Both the position numbers and the translations under genes were made by a program. A stretch of DNA of 64,000 nucleotides from Prionace glauca (lineage: Eukaryota; Chordata; Chondrichthyes; Carcharhiniformes; Carcharhinidae): the NCBI GenBank assembly GCA_037974335.1, contig CM075756.1, forward strand, positions 8,866,638 to 8,930,637, written 5' to 3'. The notes beneath the pieces are model-generated. The model searched no databases, had not been told where the DNA came from, and saw nothing but the letters and a program-made list of their open reading frames with translations. Shown here one piece after another: positions 30,253 through 41,394 of this stretch; the first letter of the stretch is position 1, and every line of letters begins with the position of its first letter.

Positions 30253-30710
30253 ATGATGTATCTGTTACTGGGCCCAATCATCATATTTCACTGTGAGGGA
30301 GATTTTCAAACGTTTGTTCTCGCTAATTAGCTGTTCTTTCTTGATTCCTGGCATGCTCCGTTGCTCTGAATAACCGCATTCTCAAATCTCCTTCTCTCCC
30401 CATCTCTCTTCCAGTGGCGGATTCGCAGAATATCGTCCAGACGCCCGCTGCTGTCTCGGGAGTTCCCGGAAATGCAGTGGAACTGAAATGCAGTTTGGAG
30501 GGCAGTAGCAACCCTGATATGTTCTGGTACAGGCAGTACCCGGGGAAGGAGCTGCAGTTTCTGTTTTACTCCACTGATATCAGTCACACAAATCCAGAAG
30601 GGTTGGTGGGCGGTTTCAGCGCCGAGCGAACCAGTAACTCCGACTTCAACCTAAAGACCACCAGCCTGTGGGTGAATCACTCGGCCGTGTATTATTGCGC
30701 CTGGAGTATT
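30253..30710 (+). CDS. V5: TCR beta V segment, TRBV30-like (lineage B), intact
   Basis: Leader exon from ATG 30253 or the next in-frame ATG 30256 to 30292 (MYLLLGPIIIFH, donor GTGAGG); V exon 30415-30710, split codon TTG. Domain: ADSQNIVQTPAAVSGVPG, first Cys in ELKCSLEGSSNPDMFWYRQYPG, LQFLFYSTDISHTNPEG, FSAERTSNSDF, NHSAVYYCAWSI. The CSLEGSSNPDMFWYRQ stretch is close to the recalled human TRBV30 CTVEGTSNPNLYWYRQ. Open, spliceable and with a consensus RSS, so likely functional. Its nearest relative is V8; a third relative at 33.4 kb has been deleted. Confidence 0.9.
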
Positions 30711-30749
30711 CACAGTGACTCAGAGAGATGGAGCGGTTCAACAAAAACC
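30711..30749 (+). other. 23-RSS of V5
   Basis: Consensus heptamer CACAGTG and consensus nonamer ACAAAAACC, exactly 23 bp apart. Confidence 0.92.
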
Positions 30750-32430
30750 CCAAAGGCTGCAGGAAACACCTGTTCTATGAGCTGCTTCGACCGTACTCCT
30801 CTCGCAGAAAAGTGAAGTAAAACTAAACTTTATTTCTTTGTGACAAGTAGGCTTACACTGTCATGAAGATACTGCGAGGGTAAACATATTCTGACAGTGA
30901 GAAGCGAACAGTTACAATAAAACCGTGTGATTGGATTAAGAAGTACAGGACAAAGTTAGAACAAGAGCTAACAGAAAGGTTGTCGAGTTTCTGATGGGAA
31001 ATAAAATTTGAAAATAGTGCTGCTGAGTTTTTTTTTAAGTTATGAGAGATGTTTGATTGCTTTGGAGTCTGGAAGATAAAGATTAGACACAGAATCCAGC
31101 AGGGATTTCGGAGCAAAGCATATGGAATTCGCCAGTAGTTGAGGCAAATAGCACCGGTGTCTTTAAGAGGAAGGTGCAGAACATGATGGGTACTAAGCAG
31201 AAGGCGATGTCGATGAGATAGAACTTTAACCCGTCCAGTGGTGAGATTTTCAGCACAGTCAGACGCTGCTTACTGCAGTTGGCAAATTTAGCAAACAACA
31301 AGCAGAATTAAAACAACTAATAGAAAAAAAAATAAAGATAGACAGAAAAATGGAGAAGGGAAAGGCAAGGAAACTTGAATAAGGCTCTGGGGTTTTTTAC
31401 GCTGTACCGGGCGCTTCTTTTCCCAACATGGGCTGCAGAGGGCGCTCTGGACTATGGAAAACACCAGTGCCTGAAACACGATTCAATAGAAACATGAAGA
31501 AATGGTGAACACATCGCCCTTCCAACCTGCTCCTCTATATAATTAGATTAGAGCTAATCTGTACCTTAACTCCCTCCCCAGTCTTCTAAACTTTATGAGC
31601 CAGCAAAATCTACCAATCTCACTCTCGAAATGTTCAATTGACCATCCGCACTGACTGTATATTCATAGAATAAGAGAATCCTACAATGCAGAAGAAGGCC
31701 ATTCGACCCATCGAATCTGCACCGATCACAGTCCCACCCAGGCCCTATCCCCATAACCGTTCTTATTTACCCCACTAACCCACTGACACTGAGGGTCAAT
31801 TTAGCAGAGCAAATCAACCCAACCCACACATCTTTAGAGCGAGCTATTTTGGGGGAGAGTTCCAGATTTCTGCTGGCCTTTATATCATAACCGCTTACTT
31901 ACCTGAAGACTTGGGTCTAACGGTGAATTTATGCCTGGTTGTTTTGTGCTCCGCCACCAGATGAAATGACACCTAATTATTAACGTTGTAAATTCTTTTG
32001 GAAATGTCTGACTGTAACTTATTCGCTCCTCTCTCAAAATTCTACTGTCAAGGGAACCTAAGCAAACAGTGCTCATGATTTCACTCTGAACGAGCCCAAC
32101 GTTTTCTTGGCGAATTCCCTTTGCGTCTTCTCTGTCTTGAATATATTTTTCCTGAGATGAACTGCCCAGAACTGGAACAAGTTTTCCAGATGGAATCTGA
32201 TCCGGGTTCTCCACAACTGGAGTATCACTTTCTTCATGTTGTATTTCAATTCCACTGAAGTAAAGGTTAGCATTCCAACCGACTTAATGATTTCCTTTTG
32301 TTCATGTCTATCTGTCTTTAATGCCTTGTGTAGCTGGGCAACTAAATTCCTTCCGAGCTCCGGCATTCCTCGTTTCTCAGCAGTTAAGACATAGCTTGGT
32401 TTCTGTTTTCTCCACCCACTGTTGTGACCT
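30750..32430. repeat. Lineage B downstream flank
   Basis: Homologous to 44232-45300, with a degraded + strand CR1 C-terminus (31085-31200), a CTCF-like word (31433), a - strand HE1 SINE with B tail (31664-31835) and an old - strand CR1 piece (32060-32300, RKNIFKTEKTQREFAKKTLG). No host gene. Confidence 0.65.
31433..31450 (+). promoter_or_regulatory. CTCF-core-like element
   Basis: CTGCAGAGGGCGCTCTGG, a moderate CTCF-core fit, followed by ACTATGGAAAACACC. About 700 bp downstream of the V5 RSS. Confidence 0.35.
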
Positions 32431-32868
32431 CGGATTTGTCTCCATTAAACTGTATCTGCACTTCTTTGCTCATTCGCTGCATCACCAATTAGTGTGGCTC
32501 CTGTGCTGCCCAAGACCCGAGAAAGTACAAATGGTTGTGGACGTAGTCTAGTCCATTACGCAAACCAGCCTTCCATCCATTGACTCATTGACTCTGTCTA
32601 TACTTCCTGCTGCCTCAGAAAATCAGCAAGCATAATCAAGGCCCCCGCCGCCCCCCACACACCCTGAACATATTCTCTTCCACCTTCTTCGGGAATATAA
32701 TACGACAGTCTGAAAACACATACAAACTGATTCGAAAACAGCCTCTTCCATGCTGTCGCCAGACTTTTAAATTCTCCTACCTTATATTAAGTTGATCTTT
32801 CTGTACACCCTAGCTGTGATTGTAACACTACATTCTTCACCCCCTCTTTTGCTTCTAGAACAAAGCAA
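32430..32868 (+). mobile_element. L2-like LINE 3' part
   Basis: CGGATTTGTCTCCATTAAACTG to TTCTGTACACCCTAGCTGTG, as at 17152 and 45566. Breaks off at 32868-32900 in a CR1 3' word (ACAGCACAGGAATAGGCC), then continues with unrelated unit sequence. Confidence 0.7.
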
Positions 32869-32989
32869 AGTACAGCACAGGAATAGGCCATTTTGTCGTG
32901 TCTTGCAGCCATGGATGGAGCAGGAGCCATACTAAGCTGTGATACAATCGGAAAGAATGCTTTCTATGATGCATCTGTAGATTCATAAT

Positions 32990-34575
32990 TGTGTTGGTAA
33001 ACATTAGTAATAAGGTACCACTTTAAGCGCGTGTAATTTAATATTTTTGCACCTGCAAGAGTAAAACCTATTGTTAGATTGATGTTGGTCGAAAGTGTTT
33101 TCACGCATGGAGGTTGATTACAATTTCAGCTGCGATTTTATTGTGCTTAGAGAGGGTTATGACATGAAGAATTCCTCGTAGCAGCAGTCGTTGCTTAGCA
33201 ACTGTAGGCCCTGTGAGGCAATCACTGACTTAAAAAAATTATCGTTAATAGAATAATTCAGTCTTTACAGTGCAGAAGGAGATCATTCGGCCCATCGAGC
33301 CTGCTCTGACAACAATCCCACCAAAGCCATGTCCCCTGTTGCGTCAAACTCTGTTTCTGAAATTTGCTCATCGATCCCTTGAGGACAAAGAAATGGAATT
33401 GTACCTATCCCCCGACAAATAAACCTGTTGGGCTTTAACCTGGTATTGTGAGACGTCTTACTGTGCCCAGTCCAACGGTGGCATCTCCACATCATGGCTA
33501 TCAGAGAAAACACCAATGCCAGGACCATGATTCAAAAGAAATAGGAAGAAATGGTAAACAAACCGCCTTCCCAGCCTGCTCTTCTATAGAATTAGATTAG
33601 AGCTGATCTGTACCTTAATTCCCTCGTCCAGCCTCCTATACCCATTCCTGACCCAACAAAATCTCCAATTGATCATCCGCACTGACTGTACTTTGGGAGA
33701 GAGTTCCAGATTTCCACAGCCCTTTCTGTCATAACTGTTTACTTACCTCATGGCAGAAGACTTGGGTCGAACGGTGAATTTGTGCCAGGTTCTTCTGCGC
33801 TCCACCGCTAGGGGGCTGCACGGTGGCTCAGTGGTCAGCACTGCTGCTTCACTGCGCCAGGGATCCAGGTTCAATTCCCAGCGTGGATCACTGTCTGTTT
33901 GAAGTTTGCACATTCTCCCCGTGTCTGCGCGGATTTCCTCCCCCACTCTAAAGATTGATTGAGCGTGCTAAATTGAACCTACTGTCAGGCCCATTGGTAG
34001 GATAAATATGTGGGGTTACGGGAATAGGGCCTGGGTGGGATTGTGGTCGATACAGACTCGACGGACCAAAAGCCTCCTTCTGCATTGTAGGCATTCTGTG
34101 AATCTAGATGAAATAACACCTAATTATTAAGGTTGTAAACTCTTTTGAAAATGTCTAAATGTAACCTCATGCGCTCTTCTCTTATCAAACTTCTATTGTC
34201 AAAGGAACCTAAGCAAACAGTACTCATGATTTCACTCTTAAAGCCCAATGTTCTTCTGGCGAATCCTCTTTGCGTCCTCTCTGTCTTTAATGTATTTTTC
34301 CTGAGTTGAACTGCATAGAACTGGAAGAAATCTTTCAGACGGAATCTGTCCCGGGCTCTCCACAACTGGCGTGTCACTTCCTCCATGTTGTATTCCAGCT
34401 CCGATTAAGAAAAGCCCAGAATTCCATTGGACTCAATGATTCCTTTTTGTCCATGTCTATCTGTCTTTAATGGTTTGTGTAGTTGGAGAACTAAATTCCT
34501 TCCTAGCTTCAGCGTTCCACATCAGTTGGAACATGGCCTGGTTTCTCCTTTTCCTCCCACTGTTGTGATCTAGGA
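32990..34575. repeat. Ghost V block: lineage B flanks without a V segment
   Basis: 32990-33410 matches the upstream flank of V5 and V8. 33503-33800 and 34105-34575 match their downstream flank (from GAAAACACCAATGCC onwards). The promoter, both exons, RSS and CTCF-like word that should lie between are absent. A - strand CCAACAGGTTTAT-family fragment (33411-33500) sits at the junction. An HE1 SINE (33812-34105) interrupts the right part. Confidence 0.75.
33812..34105 (+). repeat. HE1-type SINE, B tail
   Basis: Head GGGCTGCACGGTGGCTCAGTGGTCAGCACTGC, B tail GACTCGACGGACCAAAAGCCTCC to GCATTGTAGGCATTCTGTGA. Splits the ghost block's right flank. Confidence 0.85.
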
Positions 34576-35060
34576 TTTGTCCCCATTAAACTGTATCTGC
34601 TACTCTTTTGCCACTCGCTGCATCACCCCTCAGTATGACTCCTGCTCAAGAACGGAGAAACTACGAATGATCATGAACATAGCCCAGTCCATCACACAAA
34701 CATTCCTCCCATCCATTGACTATGTCCACACTTACCACTGCTTCGGCAAAGCAGCCAGCATAACTCAAGACCCCGCATATTCTCTCTTCCACCTTCTTCT
34801 GTCCGGGAAAATTTACAAACACCCGACGTGACATACCAACTGACTCAAGAACAGCCTCTTCCCTGCTGCCGTCAGACTTTTGAATAGACCTACCTCGCAT
34901 TAAGTTGATCATTCTCTACATCCTAGCTATGACTGTAACACTACATTCTTCACTCTCTCTTTTCCTTCTCTAGGAACGGGATGCTTTGTCTGTATAGCGC
35001 ACAGGAAACAATATTTTTCGCCGTATACTAATCCATATAACAATAATAAATCAAATACCA
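34575..35060 (+). mobile_element. L2-like LINE 3' end
   Basis: CCCATTAAACTGTATCTGC, encodes NIAQSITQTFLPSIDYVHTY and HCFGKAASITQDPAYSLF, ends ATAACAATAATAAATCAAATACC. Confidence 0.75.
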
Positions 35061-35205
35061 ATCAGGGAGGACAAGTCAGGCCTGTCAATCAGAAAAGGGA
35101 GAGTGGAGCATTGGAAGTTCCACCTTTGATGGTGACTGTTCCTGAAACAGCCACCAGACGTCTCACAGCGCTCATTATCTGAGCAATGCCAATGATTATG
35201 CCAAA

Positions 35206-35518
35206 GGGCGGTACAGTGGTTATCACTACTGCCTCACAGCGCCAGGGACTCAGATTCAATCCGGCCTCGGGTCACTGACTATGTGGAGTTTGCACGTTCT
35301 CCCTGTGCCTGAGTGGGTTTCCTCCGGGTGCTCCGGTTTCTTCCCACAGTCCAAGGATGTGCGGATTAGGTTGATTGGGCATGCTGTATTGCCCTTGGTG
35401 TCAGGGGGATTAGCAGTGTAAAGAAGTGAGGTTACAGGAAAAGGGCCTGGGTGGGATTGTGGTCGGTGCTGACTCGATGGGTCAAATAACCTCCTTCTAC
35501 ACTGTAGGGATTTGATGA
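35206..35518 (+). repeat. HE1-type SINE, B tail, abutting the V6 promoter
   Basis: GGGCGGTACAGTGGTTATCACTAC to CTACACTGTAGGGATTTGATGATTAC; ends six bases before GATTGG at 35524. Confidence 0.85.
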
Positions 35519-35523
35519 TTACT

Positions 35524-35601
35524 GATTGGTTCGACTGCAGAAAGAGGCGTGTCACACCGTTATCCTCGTCATATTTGCCCAAGTGATTTGAAGGGAGTCG
35601 G
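35524..35601 (+). promoter_or_regulatory. V6 promoter region
   Basis: GATTGG (35524-35529), GAGGCGTGTC (35544-35553), AAGTGATTTGAAGGGAG-CGG (35581-35601), 110 bp before the ATG. Confidence 0.6.
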
Positions 35602-35690
35602 TAACACGGTGACAATAGACACCAACAGGGGAACACCTGGTGTCTTTGTCCGAGATTTTGCACCCGATTGAACGGGGGAGCAGAGAAGTG

Positions 35691-36662
35691 ATGACCATGA
35701 GACTGCTGGACTGTGGAGCCGTGTGTCTGATAATCCTCCTTCGTTGCCTGAGTGTGGAGAGCAACACCGGTCAGCATCTGGTTACTTTCAACACTGTTTG
35801 TTTTCGTGCAGATAGGCACTGAGATAATTATATAGCGAAGGCGGATGAGGTGGGGGGGGGGGGGGGCAGAAATAATGAGTGTGGGAGCACGATATTCAGA
35901 GGAAGGCAGAAATAGGGATTGAAAGGCACAGGAATCGCGAGAAAAACGGCGTTTCTGAGGCAGTGAACCAAAATCAGACAAACTGGGGGGAAAGGAGAAA
36001 GTAAGGAACATTGATAGAGACTAAGGAATTAAGAGAGGGTGAGCGAGAGATACAGGGGCAGAGGAGATGGAGACAGACAGAGACAGAAAGAGAAAGCGAG
36101 GTGAGAGCATGTACACTGCGAGTGAAATGATAAAGAGTCAGTAAAGGAAACGCCGATAGAGGGAAAAAACAGACGTCAGAAAAGAGGTTAAATGGCAGAG
36201 AGGGAAAAGGAGGACACAGAAATATAGAGAGAGGGAGAAAAATAGGGAGAGAGAAGAAACAGAGGGGAGGAGATAGGGGAAGGGGGGAGAGATAGTGGGT
36301 AGGGAGGAGATCTATATACCAGGAGATAGTTTATGATTATATCCTGAGTTTGAATCTCACTCTGTGTTTCACAGGCGACGGAAGCACTTTTGTGGAACAG
36401 GAGCCGGTGTTTCTGACGGTGTCGGGGAGTGAGCCATTCCAGGTGAGCTGTAAGCTGAAGAATCCGAGCTACAGCTATCTGTACTGGTACCGGCAGTATC
36501 CCGACTCGCAACCCGAAGCCCTGTTCTATTCTCCCACCAAGGGAATGGTTACTCCGTACACCAAGGAGCCCTTGACAGCCGAGAGGTCCAGCGACACGCA
36601 CTTTCAGTTGAACTCGCCCAATGTGTCACGTTCCGCCGTTTTCTACTGCGCCTGCAGTAAGG
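35691..36662 (+). CDS. V6: TCR beta-like V segment, CACSK family (lineage D), intact
   Basis: Leader exon 35691-35769 (79 nt, MTMRLLDCGAVCLIILLRCL..., donor GTCAGC); V exon 36375-36662, 288 nt as in V3 and V10. Domain: GDGSTFVEQEPVFLTVSG, first Cys VSCKLKNPSY, YLYWYRQYPDSQPEALFYS, LTAERSSDTHF, SRSAVFYCACSK. It differs from V3 mainly in CDR2 (PTKGMVTP against ISEGVVTP) and a few framework sites. The leader peptide carries an extra cysteine (LLDCG). Open, with good splice sites and an RSS with one nonamer change. Likely functional. Confidence 0.85.
35770..36374 (+). repeat. Purine-rich leader intron of V6
   Basis: GA-rich, with a G run at 35852-35865. Shares with V3 and V10 the order TTCAGAGGAAGGCAGAAAT, CTAAGGAATTAAGAG, CAGAGGAGATGGAGACAGA, CAGAAATATAGAGAG. 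Confidence 0.8.
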
Positions 36663-36701
36663 CACAGCGCAGCAAAAGGCGAGGTGCGTCGTTCAAAAAG
36701 C
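36663..36701 (+). other. 23-RSS of V6
   Basis: Heptamer CACAGCG, 23-bp spacer, nonamer TCAAAAAGC (first base changed from V3 and V10). Confidence 0.75.
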
Positions 36702-36754
36702 GGAGACCAGAAAGAGAGAGCAGACGGGCAAGTTAGACAAAAAAGAGAGCCAAA

Positions 36755-37070
36755 GGAGGCCAAAATAAGGAGGCCAAAGTTACGCACGGTATTCTAAATA
36801 TGACCTTACTCGCAGTGTGTACAATTGTAGCAACTCTCCTTCAAATTAATACTCCATGCTTGAAGCAAAATCTAGCACCCAATTTACCCTCCCTATTACT
36901 TTCTGCATTTGTGTACTTGCTTTCTGGCTTTCATGAACAAGGATCCCAAGTCCCTTTGTTCTACAGTACTGCAATCTCTCCCTATTTAATAATAATCTGC
37001 CTTCTCTTTACTTTCAAAGTGAATAATTTTGCATTTTACCAGGTCTTTAAAGTTACCAACATGGAGCTGA
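36755..37070 (-). mobile_element. CR1-type LINE fragment (second CR1 family)
   Basis: TAAGGAGGCCAAAGTTACGC to ATTTTACCAGGTC, matching parts of 25045-25690 and 11196-11690. The 3' half seen in those copies is missing here. Confidence 0.65.
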
Positions 37071-37474
37071 CGGACTGAGTGACTAAATTGGATGTTGTTT
37101 GGGAAAAGGGGTGTGTCAGTGAGTTCAGGGAATGTGGGTGTATTTTGAGAACACGGGGTAACTTCAATTAAAGCGACACACGTAATTTCATTGTGTACTT
37201 AGTCTTTCTTCTGCATTTTTAAACTTTTGTTTTACATTAATAAATACACTTTAAAAATTGTTTATACAACGACTGGACTGGTTCCTTGCTGGACTGTAGA
37301 TTGTTTCTCACGATATTCCCAACACTATACACCACTAAGAACCAGTGTTTCAGGTTATCCTCTGGGAATTTGAGACACTCTCGCAGATAACACCAGCGCA
37401 GTTCTTCACACTTTGCTTTCTCCAACTGGGCTGCAGGAGTATGTGCTGGAACCACGTGCCTGAAATATCTTTTG

Positions 37475-37815
37475 AGGCGAACACGAGGCCGTTCAACCCC
37501 TCTCGAATCTGTTACACAGAATCAGGAGGCCATCAGTCCCACTCGAGGCTGTTACACTGAAACAGGAAGCGGCCATTCAGTCTCATTGAAGGTTATTGCA
37601 AAGGAACAGGAGGTGGCCATTCAACCCCTTACGAGTCCGTTACACAGAAATAGAAGGAGGCCATCAGTCCCACTCGAGGCAGTTACACTGAAACAGGAGG
37701 AAGCCGTTCAGCCTCACACGAGACTGTTACACTGCAATATGAGGTGGCCATTCAGTTCCACTCGAGGCTGTTACACAGGAATAGGAGAAGGCCGTTTAGC
37801 CCCTCTCGAGGCTGT
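37475..37815 (+). repeat. Minisatellite, ~6-7 units of about 50-55 bp
   Basis: Units run GGAGGCCATTCAGTCCCACT, CGAGGCTGTTACAC, TGAAACAGG. Gives an open repetitive frame of the type PLESVTQNQ, which has no coding support. Confidence 0.85.
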
Positions 37816-38378
37816 CATCCAGCTATGATTAAATGACAAATTCATTATGGATAATTGTCATTCCAGATGTGGGTAGTTGCAGCGACAAAACACTGAAGAG
37901 AAATTTGGAAATAATCCTGATGGGCGTTTTGATGATAAGAATAAAATGAAGTTAGATTAAGAATTGGTGAAAGTGAAAACAAAAAAGTTACCTAGAATGT
38001 TAACATGTCTGATAGGTCAAACAATCAGGAAATGCCGAACTTCCTCGTTTCCATTGGAGAATGAAGGTTGGATGCTTCTTTGTAATGATGAAAAGGATTT
38101 GAGAGGATTGAGCTGGGGAAAATCCAATAGGGAATTCGAAACGAGACTTACCCACAGAGCAGTGACAATGTGGAGATCAGAGCCAGCGAGTAGTTGAGGG
38201 AAACATCGCCGATGCCTTTAAAGAGGAAGCTGCAAAGCTGAATGGGAAATCAATAGAAGGGAATATTGAGGTAGAACAGCAAATTAAAATACAGAAATAA
38301 ATAAGGAACGGGAAACAGAATGGGAAAGAGCTGGGGAAAAGACTGGATTTTTTTTATCTGCCCTTCCTTACAACACAG

Positions 38379-38398
38379 GCAGCAGGGGGCGCGCTGGG
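38379..38398 (+). promoter_or_regulatory. CTCF-core-like element
   Basis: GCAGCAGGGGGCGCGCTGGG, then ACCGTGAAACACC. Counterpart of 12899 and 25826. Confidence 0.42.
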
Positions 38399-38811
38399 AC
38401 CGTGAAACACCGAACATGGTTCAATCAAATGAGCAACATCACTGGAAGGCTGCTTATGCAAACTGTCCTCATGATTTTAGCCCAATGCTGTTCTGGTCAA
38501 GCCACTTTGCATGCTCTCCATGTCTAAAACGCCCTCCTTGAATTGATCGGGCCAGAACTAAAAGAAAACTTTCAGATGGAGTCTACCTGCGGCTTTCAAC
38601 ATCTGTAAGTGTCGCTCCCTCCGTGCTACCTTCCAGCTCCACTTAGTTAAAGGCTAGTTTTCCATTTCTTTCGTGTTTATCTGCTTGTGGGGCTGGATAA
38701 CTAATTCCTTTGCAGCTCCGGGGTTCCTCGCTTCTCACCAGTTAGAAACCATTCTCGTCTCCCTTCCTTAAGCTGAAAATTGTGATCTAGATTTTTGTTC
38801 ACATTAAACTC

Positions 38812-39113
38812 GGGGCAGCTCGTTGGTACAATGGTTAGCATTGCTGCCTCACAAAGCCACAGACCCTGGTTCGATTCCCAGCTCGGGCCACAGTCTGTGT
38901 GGAGTTGTACGTTCTCGCCGTGTCAGCGTGAGTTGCCTCCCGGTGCTCGGTTTCCTCCGACAGTCCAAAGATGTGCTAAATTGCCCCTTAGTGTCAGGAG
39001 GATTAGCAAGGTAAATGCTTGGAGTTGCGGGAATAGGGCCTGGGTGGGATTGTGGTCGGTACAGACTCGAAGGGGAAAACGGCCTCCTTCTGTACTGCAG
39101 GGATTCTATATTA
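38812..39113 (+). repeat. HE1-type SINE, B tail
   Basis: GGGGCAGCTCGTTGGTACAATGGTTAGCATTGC to CTGCAGGGATTCTATATTAAA. Orthologous in position to the SINEs before V1 and V4. Confidence 0.85.
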
Positions 39114-39185
39114 AACTGGAGCTGCCACCCCCTTCCTCTGTCACCGCCCCCAAGAAACCGCCTGTTCTTATCGACTCCACTTACA

Positions 39186-39270
39186 GTCAATCATTTCTAT
39201 CAGCGAGGGAGGGCCGTGTGTACACTTGCATCATTTATTCGGGGCCTCGATGATCTGAAAAGAGACGGAT
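39186..39270 (+). promoter_or_regulatory. V7 promoter region
   Basis: GTCAATCA at 39186 (the C of CCAAT changed to T) and TCGATGATCTGAAAAGAG-CGGAT at 39247-39270, 94 bp before the ATG. Confidence 0.55.
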
Positions 39271-39340
39271 CTAAAACGAGAGCACAATTCTCTCCTGTTT
39301 TCACTCATTCCCCCGCTACAAGACAAGCTCAAAGTAAAGG

Positions 39341-39818
39341 ATGTATCTGTTACTGAGTCTGCTGATTTTATTTCAATGTGAGTGATTTTTAGGATACCTG
39401 CTTTGTTACCATTCGCCTTTATATATTTTTCTTCCTCCTTTCCAGTTCCCTCCTTACCTTCCCTCCTTCTCCATAACTATGTTCTGTTCCTTGATCTCTT
39501 CCTCTCCCGATTTCTTCTCCAGACGTGAACTCGGAGACAATCCATCAGATTCCCCCAGCTGTTTCCAAATTTCTTGGAGAGAGAGTGGAGTTGGGATGCA
39601 CTGCGGAGGGAGTCAGTAGCGGTACCATGTACTGGTACAGACAATACCCGGGAAGGGGGCTGGAGTTGATGTTTTATTCTGCAGCTACACCAAGTGTGAA
39701 TCCGCAGGGGACGGTGGACAGTTTCTCCGCCGAGCGTCCGAGTGGCTCCGAGTTCAACCTGGAGTCCTCCAGCCTGCGGGTGAATCACTCGGCCGTGTAT
39801 TATTGTGCCTGGAGTTTT
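39341..39818 (+). CDS. V7: TCR beta V segment, TRBV30-like (lineage A), intact
   Basis: Leader exon 39341-39377 (MYLLLSLLILFQ), donor GTGAGT, V exon 39523-39818, split codon TAC. Domain: VNSETIHQIPPAVSKFLG, first Cys in ELGCTAEGVSSGTMYWYRQYPG, LELMFYSAATPSVNPQG, FSAERPSGSEFNLESSS, NHSAVYYCAWSF. The frame is open through the exon, the RSS is consensus and the promoter boxes are present. Closest relatives are V1 and V4 at the same place in units 1 and 2. Likely functional. Confidence 0.9.
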
Positions 39819-39857
39819 CACAGTGACTCAGAGAGATGGAGCAGTTCAACAAAAACC
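39819..39857 (+). other. 23-RSS of V7
   Basis: Consensus heptamer CACAGTG, 23-bp spacer, consensus nonamer ACAAAAACC. Confidence 0.92.
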
Positions 39858-40767
39858 CCAAAGGCAGCAGGAAGCAGCTGCGAATGAGAAAACTGCTCAC
39901 GTTCTGTTGCGGTTCATTTTACAGAGAAAACATTTTAGATAGACTAACATGCAATAAATGTAGAAGCATCTGTTGGATAATCGACTATTTGTCGATTATC
40001 ATAAAAGAACCGAGAAATTACAACTAACAGGGAAGTCTGAACAGACTGGATGTGTTTCCTGTAGAAAATGGACGGCTCGGCTGATGAAATGAATGTCTTT
40101 CAATGATATGAACGGTTCCATGGAGTCGCCTGGAAGATTATGCTCCCGCTGTGTGGGAGATGAAAACCGGAGACCACCAATAAAGAGAAGCAGTAACAAC
40201 TCACAAGAAACTGAGGAGAAATATAATTAAGAGAAATGATAAATAAGGGCCAGTAAGGGCGCACTGTTAATGAGGGAGATTCGGCCTGAGTGAGACAGAG
40301 ACCAGTGAGTACACCTCAGAATGTGTTTCAAAGTGGGAATTCAGAGCATGGGGGAAAGAGGTTCTCTTTGGCTCTGTAACTTTCTCCGGCCTCAGGAGGT
40401 GGTCTTACCCTGCTGGAGGAGAAGAAGTTTTTGGTCTGTTAGATATTTTAGCTACCCTGAAGAAATGGGGGTGGGGGTGGGGGAGGGGGAGGGGCAACAA
40501 AAACAACCTTGAGGTCACACTAAACTCCGAGAAATAAAAACAGAAAATTCCGGAAAAACTCAGCACATCTGGCAGCATCTGTGGAGAGAGAAAATAGTGT
40601 CTATAAGACTCTTCGACACTGCTAAAGAGAGGGAGAGGTATAATAGATTAAAAAGCATATGAGGGGGTGGACCAGATGGAGTAGAGTAGATTCTCAGTGA
40701 TTGCTGAGTTAGGAGAGATCAGAACATCTCTCGGGCATGAGAAAGAGGAAGTGTAAATGATGAAATG
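39858..40767. repeat. Lineage A downstream flank
   Basis: As at 14458 and 27865. Contains a short G-rich run (40467-40493) and a CTGTGGAGAGAGAAAATAG repeat at 40530-40640. No gene. Confidence 0.65.
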
Positions 40768-41230
40768 ATTTTGATTTGATTTGATTTATTATTGTCACAT
40801 ATATTAGCATACAGTGAACAGTATTGCTTCTTATGCATATACAGACAAAGCATACCATTCATAGAGAAGGAAACGAGATAATGCAGAGTGCAGAGAAAGA
40901 TCAACTTAATGCAAGGCAGATCCACTCAAATGTCTGATGGTACATGGGAAGAAGCTGCTCTTTGTATGTGACCTCAGACTTTGTGGTTTTTTTTCCCCTA
41001 ACGAAAAAAGGTAAAAGAGAGAATGTCCAATGGGCGTGGCGTCCTTAATTATGCTGGCTGCTTTGCTGAAGCAGCGGAAAGTGTCGACGGAGTCAATGGA
41101 TGGGGGTCTGGTTTGAGTGATGAATTGGGCTCCAGTCACGACCTATTGTAATTTCTTACGGCCTTGGGCAGAGGACAAGCCATACAAAGCTGTGGAACAA
41201 ACAGAAAGAATGCTTAGATGCACCATAGAA
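40768..41230 (-). mobile_element. L2-like LINE 3' end
   Basis: GATTTGATTTGATTTATTATTG tail reversed; - strand PPSIDSVDTFRCFSKAASII. Without the SINE seen in the unit-1 copy. Confidence 0.75.
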
Positions 41231-41394
41231 ACGCACTGTAAAAGGTACATATAGCGATTTAAAGGAAGATATCATAATGTGTTAATGGGAGAACAAATGT
41301 CAGTGCTGAATGAAAGATCAACGAAAGAACAAGTGACAGATGGCCATCTGGTGGAGATGAATTCTTCTGAGACAGAAATAATTGGGATAAAATA

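Larger units (their letters stand above)
37071..38811. repeat. Unit-3 left flank
   Basis: Counterpart of 11661-13320 and 25690-26790. Holds the largest minisatellite and a CTCF-like word, and no gene. Confidence 0.7.
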
